Positions 39,061-48,443 are shown, numbered from the stretch's first letter. The stretch: DNA of 64,000 bases from Bacillus pumilus (GCF_009937765.1 NZ_CP047089.1:2664272-2728271), one strand, 5' to 3'. The notes: generated by a model from the sequence alone, not told the origin. Numbers and translations: made by a program.

Positions 39061-39372
39061 TTATCCTTCAATATATAGCCCATATTCCTGAATGTTTCCT
39101 AAAGACCGCTCCTTTTGCAGGATTCTTTTTTGCGTTTCACCGATTAAGTCAAAGTGAGGAAACCCTGCGCGGTCGTGAATCCATTCTTTTTTGAGTCCAT
39201 GTTTTTCTCCCCATTCAATTAACTGCTTCATATCCTGACAGGCTGCTTTAGTGACAGTATTGGCATGCGGGAAACGGTCATCAAGCCAATAATGGGTTAA
39301 AAACGCTAGTTCTCCTTGCTGAACAGCTGCTTTCCACGCATTTAAATCGCTTCTTTTAATACCAAACGCCAT
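39061..39372 (-). CDS. yneQ: Conserved protein YneQ
   Basis: 103-residue soluble protein, MAFGIKRSDLNAWKAAVQQGELAFLTHYWLDDRFPHANTVTKAACQD... (read in parts). It is recognised by position and sequence as YneQ, of unknown function. The start overlaps closely with the end of yneP (three bases), so translation is probably coupled; the ribosome site is weak. Confidence 0.8.
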   Translation of the reverse strand: MAFGIKRSDLNAWKAAVQQGELAFLTHYWLDDRFPHANTVTKAACQDMKQLIEWGEKHGLKKEWIHDRAGFPHFDLIGETQKRILQKERSLGNIQEYGLYIEG

Positions 39373-39375
39373 GAA

Positions 39376-39798
39376 TTAAACCTGCTTCTTCGACTGTTCA
39401 TATACTTTGTGCCAGGCAGGAAATGCTTTTCTAAATTGAATCGGTCTAAAGGTATCTTTATCTACACAAATATGCGAGGTTGTCCCTGTAATCGCTGTTT
39501 GTCCATCAGGCTTTTGAATTTCGTAACCATATACCGTTTTGAGTCCATTGTATTCTTCAATCCAAGTATGAACTGTTGCTGTTTCACCGTACAGGAGTGG
39601 TTTTTTATATTTCACCTGCAAATCTATAACGGGTGCAAGAGCGCCTTCTGCTTCTAGCTGTGCATAGGAAAATCCTAATTCTTTAATCAGGGCTGTTCTG
39701 CCGACTTCCATCCAGATTAAATAATTGGCATGATACACAATGCCCATTTGGTCTGTTTCCGCATAACGGACTTCTATTTCTTTTTTAGATACATACAC
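39376..39798 (-). CDS. yneP: Acyl-CoA thioesterase YneP, hotdog fold
   Basis: 140-residue 4-hydroxybenzoyl-CoA thioesterase-type hotdog protein: VRYAETDQMGIVYHANYLIWMEVGRT has the catalytic Asp and HANY motif. It hydrolyses an acyl-CoA of unknown identity. The start is GTG 39798, ten bases after AGGAGAG. Operon with yneQ. Confidence 0.88.
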   Translation of the reverse strand: MYVSKKEIEVRYAETDQMGIVYHANYLIWMEVGRTALIKELGFSYAQLEAEGALAPVIDLQVKYKKPLLYGETATVHTWIEEYNGLKTVYGYEIQKPDGQTAITGTTSHICVDKDTFRPIQFRKAFPAWHKVYEQSKKQV

Positions 39799-39880
39799 GT
39801 TTTCATCGCTCTCCTATCAAAACCTAAGGTCTCTGCCATTTTACCACAATCGAAATGGTTCTTCTAAAAGGAGGCAATAA

Positions 39881-39906
39881 AATAAACCAGGAATCCCTGG
39901 TTTATT
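39881..39906 (-). terminator. Terminator after tlp
   Basis: AATAAACCAGG / CCTGGTTTATT; overlaps the tlp stop codon. Confidence 0.8.
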
Positions 39907-40144
39907 CAGTATAGCCATTTTTTCTTGCTGCTTCTTCGTCCTTAATCTCCGAACGCATAGCATCAATGCTCATTTTTCGATTTTCATTTTTTTGCTTGAT
40001 CATCTGTTTTTCTTGATCTGTCGAAAGGGCCATCGCTGCTTCAGATTCATCGATATTGTCAAGGGTGTTTTCGATCATATCTTGCAGCTTTTCAACATTA
40101 TCAGAACGATCATCTGGATTGGATTGATATGACTTTTCATTCAT
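39902..40144 (-). CDS. tlp: Small acid-soluble spore protein Tlp
   Basis: 80 residues, hydrophilic and rich in Asp, Glu and Asn: SNPDDRSDNVEKLQDMIENTL is the Tlp signature. Made in the forespore under sigma-G in B. subtilis. It follows sspN by 13 bases (sspN-tlp operon). AAGGAGGG precedes the start. Confidence 0.92.
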   Translation of the reverse strand: MNEKSYQSNPDDRSDNVEKLQDMIENTLDNIDESEAAMALSTDQEKQMIKQKNENRKMSIDAMRSEIKDEEAARKNGYTE

Positions 40145-40157
40145 CTTAATACCCTCC

Positions 40158-40301
40158 TTATTCGCCCTTCGTCTGGATCACATCAGGCTGTTCATTTGAT
40201 TTATTATGCATCTTTTTACCTTTATTGCGTTTGTATGCGACAGATTTTGTCCCTAAATGGTCTGGTGTAAACTGCGCTTGTTTATCATGCTCTCTACCCA
40301 T
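40158..40301 (-). CDS. sspN: Small acid-soluble spore protein N
   Basis: 47-residue basic peptide: FTPDHLGTKSVAYKRNKGKK and ending QTKGE match B. subtilis SspN. GGAGGGAGGG precedes two in-frame ATG codons (40304 and 40301); I take the second. First gene of the forespore sspN-tlp operon. CATCCTA on the minus strand (40323-40329) fits a sigma-G -10, but the -35 is not clear. Confidence 0.9.
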   Translation of the reverse strand: MGREHDKQAQFTPDHLGTKSVAYKRNKGKKMHNKSNEQPDVIQTKGE

Positions 40302-40352
40302 CATTCATCCCTCCCTCCTCTTTAGGATGAACGAAAAAGGAGAATTCATAAC

Positions 40353-40478
40353 TTATTTCTGTCTAAAACGCTCTTCCAACTTTTCTTCAAGCTGGTTTAA
40401 AAATTCCTCATTGCTTAATAATTCTTTTTTATTTTCAAGTACAAGCTCTTCAAATGTACGTCGTTTTCTTCTTCTCAT
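40353..40478 (-). CDS. Fur-regulated basic protein, FbpB family
   Basis: 41 residues, MRRRKRRTFEELVLENKKEL then LSNEEFLNQLEEKLEERFRQ: the basic start and FEELVxENKxELL motif are those of FbpB-type proteins, which in B. subtilis assist the iron-sparing small RNA FsrA. ATG 40478 follows GGAGGTGA. No convincing Fur box was seen upstream, so iron control is inferred only from the family. Confidence 0.75.
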   Translation of the reverse strand: MRRRKRRTFEELVLENKKELLSNEEFLNQLEEKLEERFRQK

Positions 40479-40549
40479 TGTACTCACCTCCATTGTTTGT
40501 ATTTCATTTTCGCCAAAACATTTAGAAAATAAGCAAAAAAGCTGAATCA

Positions 40550-41053
40550 TTATAGATCCAGCTCTTGCTCAATTTCTTTTTTTGTCAGCATTTGATGCTT
40601 CACAGACATGATACGTCCTTTTTCATCTAATATGTATGTCGTGGGGTAAGAAAGCACTTGATATCGTGCTTGAATGCCTTTTTGATCCAATAAAATAGGA
40701 AAACTCAGCTTTAATTCATCTGCAAATGCTGCAACATGATCTACACTTTTTTCAGTGGTCGTCAAATTCACTGCAAGTACTTCGACTTGATCATATTCGC
40801 TTCTAATTGCGTCTAGATCCGGCATTTCTGTCCTGCATGGCTTACACCATGTCGCCCAAAAATTGACGAGCACCTTTTTCCCTTGATAATCAGATAACGA
40901 GGCCGTTTGACCGTCTAGGGTTTTCAGTTCAAAATCAGGGGCTTGATCCCCATTTTCAAGACCGATTGCGGGCTCTTTTGGTTCAAGTAAATTCCACACA
41001 AGTAAACCAATCAACAAAAGTAAAACAGCGCTTGCTATTCCTTTTTTCCACAT
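40550..41053 (-). CDS. yneN: Membrane-anchored thiol-disulfide oxidoreductase YneN
   Basis: 167 residues. An N-terminal signal anchor (about 5-22) is followed by a TlpA/ResA-like thioredoxin domain on the outer face with active site WCKPC (Cys70, Cys73) and cis-Pro in LSYPTTYIL. Likely reduces or isomerises extracytoplasmic thiols, similar to ResA. It directly follows citB, as in B. subtilis, with the citB terminator between. Confidence 0.92.
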   Translation of the reverse strand: MWKKGIASAVLLLLIGLLVWNLLEPKEPAIGLENGDQAPDFELKTLDGQTASLSDYQGKKVLVNFWATWCKPCRTEMPDLDAIRSEYDQVEVLAVNLTTTEKSVDHVAAFADELKLSFPILLDQKGIQARYQVLSYPTTYILDEKGRIMSVKHQMLTKKEIEQELDL

Positions 41054-41079
41054 GATGGATCCTCCACTATTTTTAAAAA

Positions 41080-41117
41080 AAGAAGAGAAAGCTGTCTAGG
41101 CGCCTTCTCTTCTTTGC
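41080..41117 (-). terminator. Terminator after citB
   Basis: AAAGAAGAGAA / TTCTCTTCTTT inverted repeat downstream of the citB stop. Confidence 0.75.
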
Positions 41118-41127
41118 TGTATGAGTA

Positions 41128-43857
41128 TTAGTTGCTTGCCAATTTTTCACGAAGTACCATTTGAAGGATACCGCCATGACGATAGTAGTCAATTTCGACT
41201 TCACTATCAAAACGAACAACCACTTCAAATGTTTTCTCATTGCCATCTGTATCAATTGCTTTGACAGTGACAAGATCACGTGGACGAACAGTTTCATCAA
41301 CATGAACTTCAAATGTTTCTGTTCCTGTTAGACCATAAGTTTCTGCACTTTCTCCGTCTTTAAACTGTAAAGGAAGTACACCCATGAAGACAAGGTTACT
41401 TCTGTGGATACGCTCAAAGCTTTCAGCTAGAACAAATTTAATTCCAAGAAGGTTTGTTCCTTTTGCAGCCCAGTCACGTGAAGAACCCATTCCGTAGTCT
41501 TTACCTGCTAAGATCGCAAGACCGGTACCATCTTCTTTATAACGCATGCATGCATCATAAATGGATGTTACTTCACCAGTTGGCCAATAAGTTGTATATC
41601 CGCCTTCTGTTCCTGGTGCGATTTGGTTCTTAATACGGATGTTTGCAAAAGTACCTCTCATCATGACATGGTGGTTACCACGGCGAGATCCGTATGAGTT
41701 AAAGTCTCTAGGCGATACGCCTCTTTCTTGCAAGTATTTACCCGCAGGTGTGTCTTTACCAATTGCTCCAGCTGGAGAAATATGGTCAGTCGTCACAGAG
41801 TCACCGAACTTGGCAACGACGCGCAAGCCTTTAAGCGGTTCAACCTTACCAGGTTCAACTGATAGGTTTTCAAAGAATGGCGGGTTATCAATGTATGTGG
41901 AATTTTCATCCCATTTGTACAATGCATCATCCGTCGTTTTAATTTCATTCCAGCGCTCATTGTTGTCAAAAACAGTTTCATACTCTGAACGGAAGAGTTC
42001 AGGTGTAACTGTGCTTTTCACGACACTGTTGATTTCGTCCATTGATGGCCAAATGTCATTGAAATAAACGTTCTCACCATTTTTGTCCACACCGATAGGA
42101 TCTTTTGTTAAATCGATATTGACCGTACCAGCAAGTGCATACGCCACAACTAATGGTGGAGATGCAAGGTAGTTTCCTTTCACAAGCGGATGGATACGTC
42201 CTTCAAAGTTACGGTTACCTGATAAAACAGAAGTGATCAGCAGATCATTTTCAGAGACAGCATCCTCAATTTCTTGTGCAAGCGGTCCTGAGTTTCCGAT
42301 ACATGTTGTACAGCCATACCCAACGATATTAAACCCGAGGTCTCTTAAGTATGGAAGAAGTCCTGAGTTCACGAGGTACCCTGTCACAACCTTAGAACCT
42401 GGTGCTAGTGACGTTTTCACGTAGTTTGGCACCTTCATACCAAGCTCACTTGCTTTCTTCGCAACAAGACCTGCTCCGATTAAGACGTATGGGTTCGATG
42501 TATTCGTACAGCTCGTAATCGCTGCAATCGCAATTGCACCTGTCTTCATCACAGCTTTTTCACCATTTGCTAGATCAAATTCAATTTGTTTATCCAGCTC
42601 TGATTTTTCTAAGCCAAACCCTTGGTTACCAGCTGGGCTTTCAATGTGCTCATGGAAAGTCTCTTTCATTTTAGAAAGTGGAATCAAATCTTGTGGACGC
42701 TTTGGACCAGATAAGTTTGATTCAATTTGAGAAAGATCAATTTCCACAACATCCGTAAAAATTGGCTCTTCTGCATCTGGCGTATAGAATAAGCCATTTG
42801 CGCGAGAATATTCTTCAACGATATTAATTTGCTCTTCATCGCGTCCAGTCAGGCGAAGGTAAGCAAGAGCTTCCTCATCTACTGGGAAGAATCCGCAAGT
42901 AGCCCCGTATTCAGGCGCCATGTTCGCAATCGTTGCACGATCCGCTAACGGCAGCTGTGCAACGCCTGGTCCGAAGAATTCAACAAATTTGTTCACTACG
43001 CCTTTTTCACGAAGAACTTGTGTCACTTTTAGTGCAAGGTCAGTTGCAGTCGTTCCGTTTGGAAGCTCTCCAACTAATTTAGCACCAATGACTTCTGGTA
43101 CTGGGAAGTATGAAGGCTGACCTAGCATACCAGCTTCCGCTTCAATACCACCAACGCCCCATCCAAGTACGCCGATCCCATTGATCATGGTTGTATGAGA
43201 GTCAGTACCAACCAATGTATCTGGATAAGTGATGATCTCGCCATCTTCTTCAATCGCATGAACAACACTTGCAAGGTACTCTAAGTTTACTTGGTGAACA
43301 ATTCCTGTTGCAGGCGGAACAGCTTGATAATTATTAAACGCTTTCTTTGCCCAGCTAAGGAAGTTATAACGCTCTGCGTTACGTTCGAATTCTAAATCCA
43401 TGTTAATGTTTAATGCATCTTCAGTTCCAGCTTTATCAACTTGTACTGAGTGGTCAATGACAAGGTCAACTGGAATTTCAGGGTTGATTTTATCCGGATC
43501 CCCACCTACATCTGCCATTGCTTTTCTTAAAGAAGCAAGGTCAACGACGGCTGGTACACCCGTGAAGTCTTGTAAAATAACACGAGAAGGTTTGAATGGA
43601 ACATCGATTTCTTTGACCTCGGCAGTTCCCCATTTTGCCAAGTTTTCAACGTGTTCCTTTTTGATCACTCTACCGTCTACTTGGCGAAGCACTGATTCTA
43701 AAAGTACCTTAATGGAATAAGGCAGCTTAGAAACATTTCCAATTCCTTGTTTCTCTAGTGCTTCTAACGAATAATAGTGATACGTTTTCCCATTTGTCGA
43801 AAACGTTTTTCTAGATTGAAAAGCGTCTTGTTTAGCGACTTGCTGCTGTTTCGACAT
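41128..43857 (-). CDS. citB: Aconitate hydratase (aconitase)
   Basis: Interconverts citrate and isocitrate in the TCA cycle; in Bacillus it also binds iron-responsive RNA. 909 residues in the IRP/AcnA architecture. Cluster-ligand cysteines lie in TSCTNTSNP and [14 protein letters not shown]; the C-terminal swivel domain has the substrate loop [18 protein letters not shown] 43857 follows AAGGGGG by nine bases; an upstream in-frame start would add 13 unlikely residues. A CcpC-type dyad and half-site lie in the promoter. Confidence 0.97.
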   Translation of the reverse strand: MSKQQQVAKQDAFQSRKTFSTNGKTYHYYSLEALEKQGIGNVSKLPYSIKVLLESVLRQVDGRVIKKEHVENLAKWGTAEVKEIDVPFKPSRVILQDFTGVPAVVDLASLRKAMADVGGDPDKINPEIPVDLVIDHSVQVDKAGTEDALNINMDLEFERNAERYNFLSWAKKAFNNYQAVPPATGIVHQVNLEYLASVVHAIEEDGEIITYPDTLVGTDSHTTMINGIGVLGWGVGGIEAEAGMLGQPSYFPVPEVIGAKLVGELPNGTTATDLALKVTQVLREKGVVNKFVEFFGPGVAQLPLADRATIANMAPEYGATCGFFPVDEEALAYLRLTGRDEEQINIVEEYSRANGLFYTPDAEEPIFTDVVEIDLSQIESNLSGPKRPQDLIPLSKMKETFHEHIESPAGNQGFGLEKSELDKQIEFDLANGEKAVMKTGAIAIAAITSCTNTSNPYVLIGAGLVAKKASELGMKVPNYVKTSLAPGSKVVTGYLVNSGLLPYLRDLGFNIVGYGCTTCIGNSGPLAQEIEDAVSENDLLITSVLSGNRNFEGRIHPLVKGNYLASPPLVVAYALAGTVNIDLTKDPIGVDKNGENVYFNDIWPSMDEINSVVKSTVTPELFRSEYETVFDNNERWNEIKTTDDALYKWDENSTYIDNPPFFENLSVEPGKVEPLKGLRVVAKFGDSVTTDHISPAGAIGKDTPAGKYLQERGVSPRDFNSYGSRRGNHHVMMRGTFANIRIKNQIAPGTEGGYTTYWPTGEVTSIYDACMRYKEDGTGLAILAGKDYGMGSSRDWAAKGTNLLGIKFVLAESFERIHRSNLVFMGVLPLQFKDGESAETYGLTGTETFEVHVDETVRPRDLVTVKAIDTDGNEKTFEVVVRFDSEVEIDYYRHGGILQMVLREKLASN

Positions 43858-43942
43858 ATCCAAAATCCCCCTTTTGATGATCAAGATCAATTTCAATTCT
43901 CAGAAAAATCGTCGTATTTCACCACAATTTTCTCACAATTTC

Positions 43943-43971
43943 ATCTTAAAACAAATTCATACATAAGTAAA
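43943..43971 (-). promoter_or_regulatory. citB promoter (minus strand)
   Basis: TTTACT (43971-43966), 17 bases, TAAGAT (43948-43943) on the minus strand. Confidence 0.55.
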
Positions 43972-44009
43972 TAACAATGCTTTTATTAAATTCAATAAGT
44001 TTATCTTAT
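43963..44009 (-). promoter_or_regulatory. CcpC-type operator of citB
   Basis: The dyad ATAAG-N5-CTTAT (43995-44009) and a CTTAT half-site (minus strand, 43963-43967) are centred 37 bases apart. In B. subtilis CcpC binds a dyad near -66 and a half-site near -27 of citB, a nearly equal spacing. Citrate-responsive repression is expected. Confidence 0.65.
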
Positions 44010-44028
44010 CATTAGGAAATGATTACTC

Positions 44029-44059
44029 TTCATAATCGAGGCAGAGCGGGTTCATACTA
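44029..44059 (+). promoter_or_regulatory. Possible sigma-G promoter of sspO
   Basis: CATACTA (44053-44059) matches the sigma-G -10; TTCATA (44029-44034), 18 bases upstream, is a moderate -35. Confidence 0.5.
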
Positions 44060-44077
44060 CAATTGAGGTGATAGAAC

Positions 44078-44224
44078 ATGACAAAACGTAAAGCCAATCA
44101 TGTGATTAACGGCATGAACGCAGCCAAAAGCCAAGGAAATGGTGCAGGCTATATTGAAGATGATCAGCTCGTTTTAACAGAAGAACAAAGACAAAACAAT
44201 AAAAAACGTAAAAAAAATCAATAA
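44078..44224 (+). CDS. sspO: Small acid-soluble spore protein O
   Basis: 48 residues: [20 protein letters not shown] and the ending [11 protein letters not shown] match B. subtilis SspO. Basic forespore protein. GAGGTG precedes the start. It is followed after 16 bases by sspP in the same transcript. Confidence 0.93.
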   Translation: MTKRKANHVINGMNAAKSQGNGAGYIEDDQLVLTEEQRQNNKKRKKNQ

Positions 44225-44240
44225 GAAAGGAGCCAGTATC

Positions 44241-44387
44241 ATGACGAATAAAAACACAGGAAAAGACATCCGTCAAAACTCGCCTAAAGAACATCAAAGC
44301 GGACAGCCTGAGCCCTTATCAGGCAGTAAAAAAGTGAAGAACCGTAACCATACAAGACAAAAGCACAATTCTCATCACGATATGTAA
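44241..44387 (+). CDS. sspP: Small acid-soluble spore protein P
   Basis: 48 residues, hydrophilic, with [20 protein letters not shown] as in SspP. GAAAGGAG precedes the ATG. Second gene of the sspOP operon, divergent from citB as in B. subtilis. Confidence 0.92.
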   Translation: MTNKNTGKDIRQNSPKEHQSGQPEPLSGSKKVKNRNHTRQKHNSHHDM

Positions 44388-44399
44388 GCATTCTCCTCT

Positions 44400-44426
44400 C
44401 ATCCCGTTGCAAAGCGGGATGTTTTA
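44400..44426 (+). terminator. Terminator after sspP
   Basis: CATCCCG / CGGGATG then TTTT. Confidence 0.75.
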
Positions 44427-44489
44427 GGTCTTTCACACATTTCAGTTCTCAACATATTATTTATTATGAGATGTGATGGAGGAGTGTTT

Positions 44490-44966
44490 ATGGAGAATGA
44501 AAAGCAATCGAATTCCTCTGATTTTCTTGAAATAGACGATTGGCTCAATGTTTTAATGGACGATCCATTTGCCTGGTATGATGAACACCTCCCAATTGAC
44601 CTTTATGAAACAAGCCGTGATTATATTGTTGAGATTGATGTCTCTACTCTGTCGATCACTGATGTAAAGCTGACCTTCGCTGGACATGAGCTCACTCTCA
44701 CTTACACTGTACAAAAGCCAAATGATCAAGGCGACCAGCCAATTGGAAAAAGTGTCATGCTCCCTTTTTGCTTGAACGACAAAGAGATTGAAACAGAATA
44801 CGAAAACCGAATCATTTCGATAAGAATTAAAAAAAGTTCTGACCATTCAAGCGGTGCATTCTTTTCAAATCCCGCATTTCAAACATTAAGAGCCCACCTT
44901 CATTTGGTGGGCTCTCTTCCGTTCGTGTCAAGTCAATACCTTTTGCGAACCACCATGGCCAAATAG
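44490..44966 (+). CDS. cotM: Spore coat protein CotM, alpha-crystallin type
   Basis: Outer spore-coat protein related to small heat-shock proteins: EIDDWLNVLMDDPFAWYDEHLPIDLYETSRDY and the crystallin strand region through MLPFCLNDKEIETEYENRII. ATG 44490 follows GGAGGAG by about seven bases. AC-N16-CATATTATT upstream (from 44435) roughly fits sigma-K. The last 25-30 residues are odd: from about 44890 the frame runs through a terminator-like hairpin and ends in LRTTMAK, beyond the usual CotM length (about 130). Confidence 0.88.
   Translation: MENEKQSNSSDFLEIDDWLNVLMDDPFAWYDEHLPIDLYETSRDYIVEIDVSTLSITDVKLTFAGHELTLTYTVQKPNDQGDQPIGKSVMLPFCLNDKEIETEYENRIISIRIKKSSDHSSGAFFSNPAFQTLRAHLHLVGSLPFVSSQYLLRTTMAK
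44890..44914 (+). terminator. Terminator-like hairpin inside the cotM frame
   Basis: GAGCCCACC / GGTGGGCTC around a seven-base loop, followed by TCTT. Confidence 0.6.
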
Positions 44967-45149
44967 TAGAATCGCTATATGATAAGGTATTCTTTTTCTA
45001 CTAGATGGTTTGGGTCTTTCTAGTAAATGGGCACTTATGACTGAAAAAAGGCGTTCATAGAGATAAGAGACATACATTTTTGTTATTTTCTTCTATCATC
45101 TCTTCATGTAAAATAAGATAGAGATACTAGGGGTATAAGGAGTGAGAAC

Positions 45150-45578
45150 ATGTTAAGCGGCTGGTTTTTGTGGTTCATTTTATTTTGGGGTACGGTGATG
45201 ATCGGATTACTCGCAATCGGTGGCTTTTTTATGTTTCGCAAATTTCTAAAACGATTGCCGAAGGAAGATGGGAAATCAGAGCTTGATTGGCAGGATGAAT
45301 ATATTCAAAAGAGCCTCCATTTATGGCGGGAAGAAGACAAACAGCTTTTAAATGAACTTGTCTTACCTGTTCCAGAGCTGTTTAGAGATGTCGCCAAAGA
45401 AAAAATTGCAGGAAAAATTGGCGAGTTGGCATTAAAAGAACAAGCTGCCAGCATTAATTTAGACTTAATCATTCGCGGCTATATTATCGCTACACCAAAG
45501 CGTGATCATAAGTTTTTATTGAAGCGCCTTCAAGAAAAAAACATCGATCATACGCCATATGAAGCATTATTAAAATAA
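45150..45578 (+). CDS. yneK: DUF2621 protein YneK
   Basis: 142 residues: a membrane helix at about 5-28, then a cytoplasmic part with LPKEDGKSELDWQDEYIQKSLHLW typical of YneK/DUF2621. Function unknown. GTATAAGGAGTGAG precedes the start. Convergent with ccdC. Confidence 0.88.
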   Translation: MLSGWFLWFILFWGTVMIGLLAIGGFFMFRKFLKRLPKEDGKSELDWQDEYIQKSLHLWREEDKQLLNELVLPVPELFRDVAKEKIAGKIGELALKEQAASINLDLIIRGYIIATPKRDHKFLLKRLQEKNIDHTPYEALLK

Positions 45579-45602
45579 CCTCCTTATAAAAAGGAGGTTT
45601 AA
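45577..45602. terminator. Bidirectional terminator yneK/ccdC
   Basis: AAACCTCCTT-like / AAGGAGGTTT stem overlapping both gene ends. Confidence 0.75.
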
Positions 45603-46081
45603 TTCATTTGAACCTGTTGTGGATCTAATTGCTTAGACATCTTTCTAAACGACAAATACATGGCAACGCGCCAAGGCACAATCATGCCAAAGGCAAGTAT
45701 CCAAAACATTCCGCTTAGAGAGCCATAATCAATAGAAGAACTCAGGATCGTCTTCATTCCGATACGAAGAACAAGAAGTCCAATGAGAATAAACACAAAT
45801 GCTTTTGACCGCTTTAAGTAAATCTCATTCCCTCTAATTTCAAACTTTGATGTTTTGATTAAAAAGATGGAGAAAAACATCCCCACTGTGATTGCCTCGA
45901 GAAATTCAGCCCCAGTTACCTGAAACATTGGAACAAAAAACATCAATGCACCAGTGCTCATGAAAATAGGAGGTAATATAATTTTTTTCGCAGTTGCCGG
46001 TTTTGCAGATGACTTAATGCGAATAAACATAACAGCTACCGCCATACATACCGCAATTATAGAAGAGATTAAGACCATCAT
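45599..46081 (-). CDS. ccdC: Cytochrome c biogenesis protein CcdC (YneJ)
   Basis: 160 residues with about five membrane helices; sequence and place match YneJ/CcdC. It shares its locus with ccdA, but in B. subtilis a CheY-like gene (yneI/ccdB) lies between them and none is found here. AAAGGAA lies nine bases before the ATG. Confidence 0.85.
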   Translation of the reverse strand: MMVLISSIIAVCMAVAVMFIRIKSSAKPATAKKIILPPIFMSTGALMFFVPMFQVTGAEFLEAITVGMFFSIFLIKTSKFEIRGNEIYLKRSKAFVFILIGLLVLRIGMKTILSSSIDYGSLSGMFWILAFGMIVPWRVAMYLSFRKMSKQLDPQQVQMN

Positions 46082-46175
46082 ATCAAATCATTCCTTTATT
46101 CTTTAAGGTCAGCCTATGTATAATATACTCCAATTGACGAAAAAAAACCATTCGCCGCGACTGTAGAAAACGATT

Positions 46176-46883
46176 TCAAAAGCCAGTAAATCCGCCAAAT
46201 AAGGAAGAGAACATGATGATAATCCATGTGAGAAGATCAAAGAACAGCAATAACCCTACCACAATCATAATGATCCCACCAATTTTCATGATAAGCTGCT
46301 GACGCTTTCTGATCCATGCCATTTTCGTGATGAAGAAAGATAGAATAAAAAACGGGACGGCAAAGCCAAGGACATATGCAATCATATAAGGCACAGCCGA
46401 CTCTGGATTGTTACTAGCAAGCGCGATAACGGCAGATAAAATTGGTCCTGTACAAGGTGTCCATCCAGCGGCAAAGCCCATTCCGATGAGAATCGACCCA
46501 AAAAAACCCGCAGGTCGGTTTTTGAACTGCATTCTCTTTTCTCCCATGAGGAATGAAGGCTGAAATACCCCGAGCGTCATAAAGCCAAAGAAAATAATAA
46601 GAATGGCTCCAACCTGACGAATGGCTTGATGGTAATCATCAAAAAACTTCCCAACAAACGATGTCCCAAAGCCAATCGCAATAAAGATAATAGAGAACCC
46701 AACTAAAAAGAATAAAGTATGAAGTAGACTTCTTCTTCTCAGCATCACCTTCTCAGATTTCACTTCATCCATACTAACACCCGTAATATAAGATAAAAAG
46801 GCTGGATAAAGCGGCAGACAGCATGGTGAGATAAAAGAAAGGAACCCTGCTCCAAAGGCTAAAAAGAAATTCAAATCTGTCAA
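46176..46883 (-). CDS. ccdA: Cytochrome c maturation protein CcdA
   Basis: Membrane protein of 235 residues, six helices, that passes electrons from cytoplasmic thioredoxin to outer thiol proteins such as ResA and StoA. Active Cys pair in [15 protein letters not shown] and [11 protein letters not shown]. The start is TTG 46883 after AAGGGGGTG. Needed for cytochrome c and spore cortex synthesis in B. subtilis. Confidence 0.95.
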   Translation of the reverse strand: MTDLNFFLAFGAGFLSFISPCCLPLYPAFLSYITGVSMDEVKSEKVMLRRRSLLHTLFFLVGFSIIFIAIGFGTSFVGKFFDDYHQAIRQVGAILIIFFGFMTLGVFQPSFLMGEKRMQFKNRPAGFFGSILIGMGFAAGWTPCTGPILSAVIALASNNPESAVPYMIAYVLGFAVPFFILSFFITKMAWIRKRQQLIMKIGGIIMIVVGLLLFFDLLTWIIIMFSSLFGGFTGF

Positions 46884-47097
46884 AAGAACACCCCCTTCTT
46901 ACAATATACAATAAGAGATGACAAAATCATTTCATTTTTTTTACATCCTCTCAATAAAGATGGTCTATTCTCTTAAAACCTTATATAATTTAATTTGACA
47001 TCAAGATAACGAATCCTTTAAATTTGAAAATAAACCTTAAAATGGATATAATAGAATCGATTCTTTTTATCAAGATTTGCATGAAAGGAACATGACT

Positions 47098-47265
47098 TTG
47101 GTAAAAACATCATTATTAACTCAAATCGAAGAAAAAAGAGAAGAGCTGATGAAAGTTGTCTTGCACAATGGGATGACATCAACAGTGACCATCGAACATA
47201 GCCAGCAGCTAGATCATCTCCTCTTACAATATCAACGACACTTACACTCAAACTCAGCCAACTAA
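47098..47265 (+). CDS. Spo0E-like aspartyl-phosphate phosphatase
   Basis: About 55 residues with the two-helix Spo0E fold: LLTQIEEKREELMKVVLHNG and the catalytic signature SQQLD (consensus SxxLD) in EHSQQLDHLLLQYQRHL. Such proteins dephosphorylate Spo0A-P and delay sporulation. Either TTG 47098 (eight bases from AAAGGA) or ATG 47092 may be the start. I do not recall a spo0E paralogue at this locus in B. subtilis, so it looks like a lineage-specific insertion next to sirA. Confidence 0.78.
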   Translation: MVKTSLLTQIEEKREELMKVVLHNGMTSTVTIEHSQQLDHLLLQYQRHLHSNSAN

Positions 47266-47331
47266 TCATATCTCATGGAATTTGTCATGCCGCACGATTT
47301 TTAGATCAGTTGATATGTGTGAACATAAACG

Positions 47332-47368
47332 AAACAAAACCTCTGATCACAGGGGTTTTTGTTTTTTT
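47332..47368 (+). terminator. Terminator after the Spo0E-like gene
   Basis: AACAAAACCTCTG / CAGGGGTTTTTGTT plus seven Ts. Confidence 0.85.
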
Positions 47369-47528
47369 AGAAGGAAGTTGAAGCCAAAATAAAAACCACC
47401 TTCCCTGCTTCATTTAGGCAAGTACAGTGGTTTTAAAGCGTCTGATGAAGGTGAATTCAATAAAGAAGGGACAACGCTTGTCCATTCTTTATAACCATGT
47501 TCCATCTATGATCATAATATCGTACGTA

Positions 47529-47747
47529 TTATTTCGCTTGGTTGTTCATGGCTTTCATCATTTGATTGATTTTCTTCTGGGACGGTTTCATGCCCATTTG
47601 CATCATCATCATTCGAAGCATTTGTTCATTAATTGGTGGATTCTTTTTCAAGTAGCTCATCATATACTTACGAGCAATAAAGAATCCGAGTGCAACTCCT
47701 GCAAGCAGTGCAACAACGCCTACAAGGATGACAACCCATAAATCCAT
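47529..47747 (-). CDS. yneF: UPF0154 protein YneF
   Basis: 72 residues: an N-terminal membrane helix ([21 protein letters not shown]) then [20 protein letters not shown] and a Met-rich tail ending MKAMNNQAK. Family of unknown function, conserved in Firmicutes. ATG 47747 follows AAGGAGG. Confidence 0.92.
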   Translation of the reverse strand: MDLWVVILVGVVALLAGVALGFFIARKYMMSYLKKNPPINEQMLRMMMMQMGMKPSQKKINQMMKAMNNQAK

Positions 47748-47831
47748 AATTCTTCCTCCTTCATGTTGTCTCGTATAAAGTGTACTAAACAAAAGGCTAT
47801 TATACAACATTTCGCGTTCAATTTTATTTTT

Positions 47832-48278
47832 TTAAACAAAATTCCTCACTTTTACCGGATTGAGCCACCCGTGCTTCTTTGAACCGAAGTCCATCGCAAG
47901 GAAGCAAGGACTAATTTTTCTCAGCACTTCAAAAAACACTGCTTCTGCTTCATAACTGCCGGTGGCAGACATTTGGATATAGCGATCTTTTATGATAAAT
48001 GCAGCCGTTCCTTTTCCATCAGGTAAGGAAGCGCTGTATATCGAGCCAATTTGTGTATAGTGAATATTCGTTAAGTTGTTCATTAATCGCTGGTGCATAT
48101 GAAAAGCAGGGATTCGTTTCGTCACGTAATCCACTTGTTTCACAAGCATCACCAATTCATCTTCCGTGCGATTCGTCCAGTGTAACGACTCAAACAAATG
48201 AAACAAAATTGATTCTCTACCAAAATAATGATGCGCAAATTCATCCTCAATCCAATAAATATAATAATGGCGTTCCAT
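47832..48278 (-). CDS. sirA: Sporulation inhibitor of replication SirA
   Basis: 148 residues matching SirA/YneE (RHYYIYWIEDEFAHHYFGRES). SirA binds DnaA domain I and blocks new rounds of replication in cells entering sporulation. GGAAGGGA precedes the ATG. Its place between yneF and tkt is as in B. subtilis. Expected to be Spo0A-controlled; no 0A box was firmly identified. Confidence 0.92.
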   Translation of the reverse strand: MERHYYIYWIEDEFAHHYFGRESILFHLFESLHWTNRTEDELVMLVKQVDYVTKRIPAFHMHQRLMNNLTNIHYTQIGSIYSASLPDGKGTAAFIIKDRYIQMSATGSYEAEAVFFEVLRKISPCFLAMDFGSKKHGWLNPVKVRNFV

Positions 48279-48394
48279 GTCTATCCCTTCCTTTCACATT
48301 TCGTCAATCTCGTATATTGCTTGTATTATACAAAAATGTGAAAGAAAGAATTGTCTATATATGAAGCAAGAAGAAACTAGTTTTGTCAAAAAAA

Positions 48395-48443
48395 CAAGAA
48401 AAAAGAAAAAAGTTTGCAGAGCGGATGAAAATGCTCTGCAAAC
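48395..48443 (-). terminator. Terminator after tkt
   Basis: GTTTGCAGAGC / GCTCTGCAAAC followed on the minus strand by a T-rich run. Confidence 0.88.
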
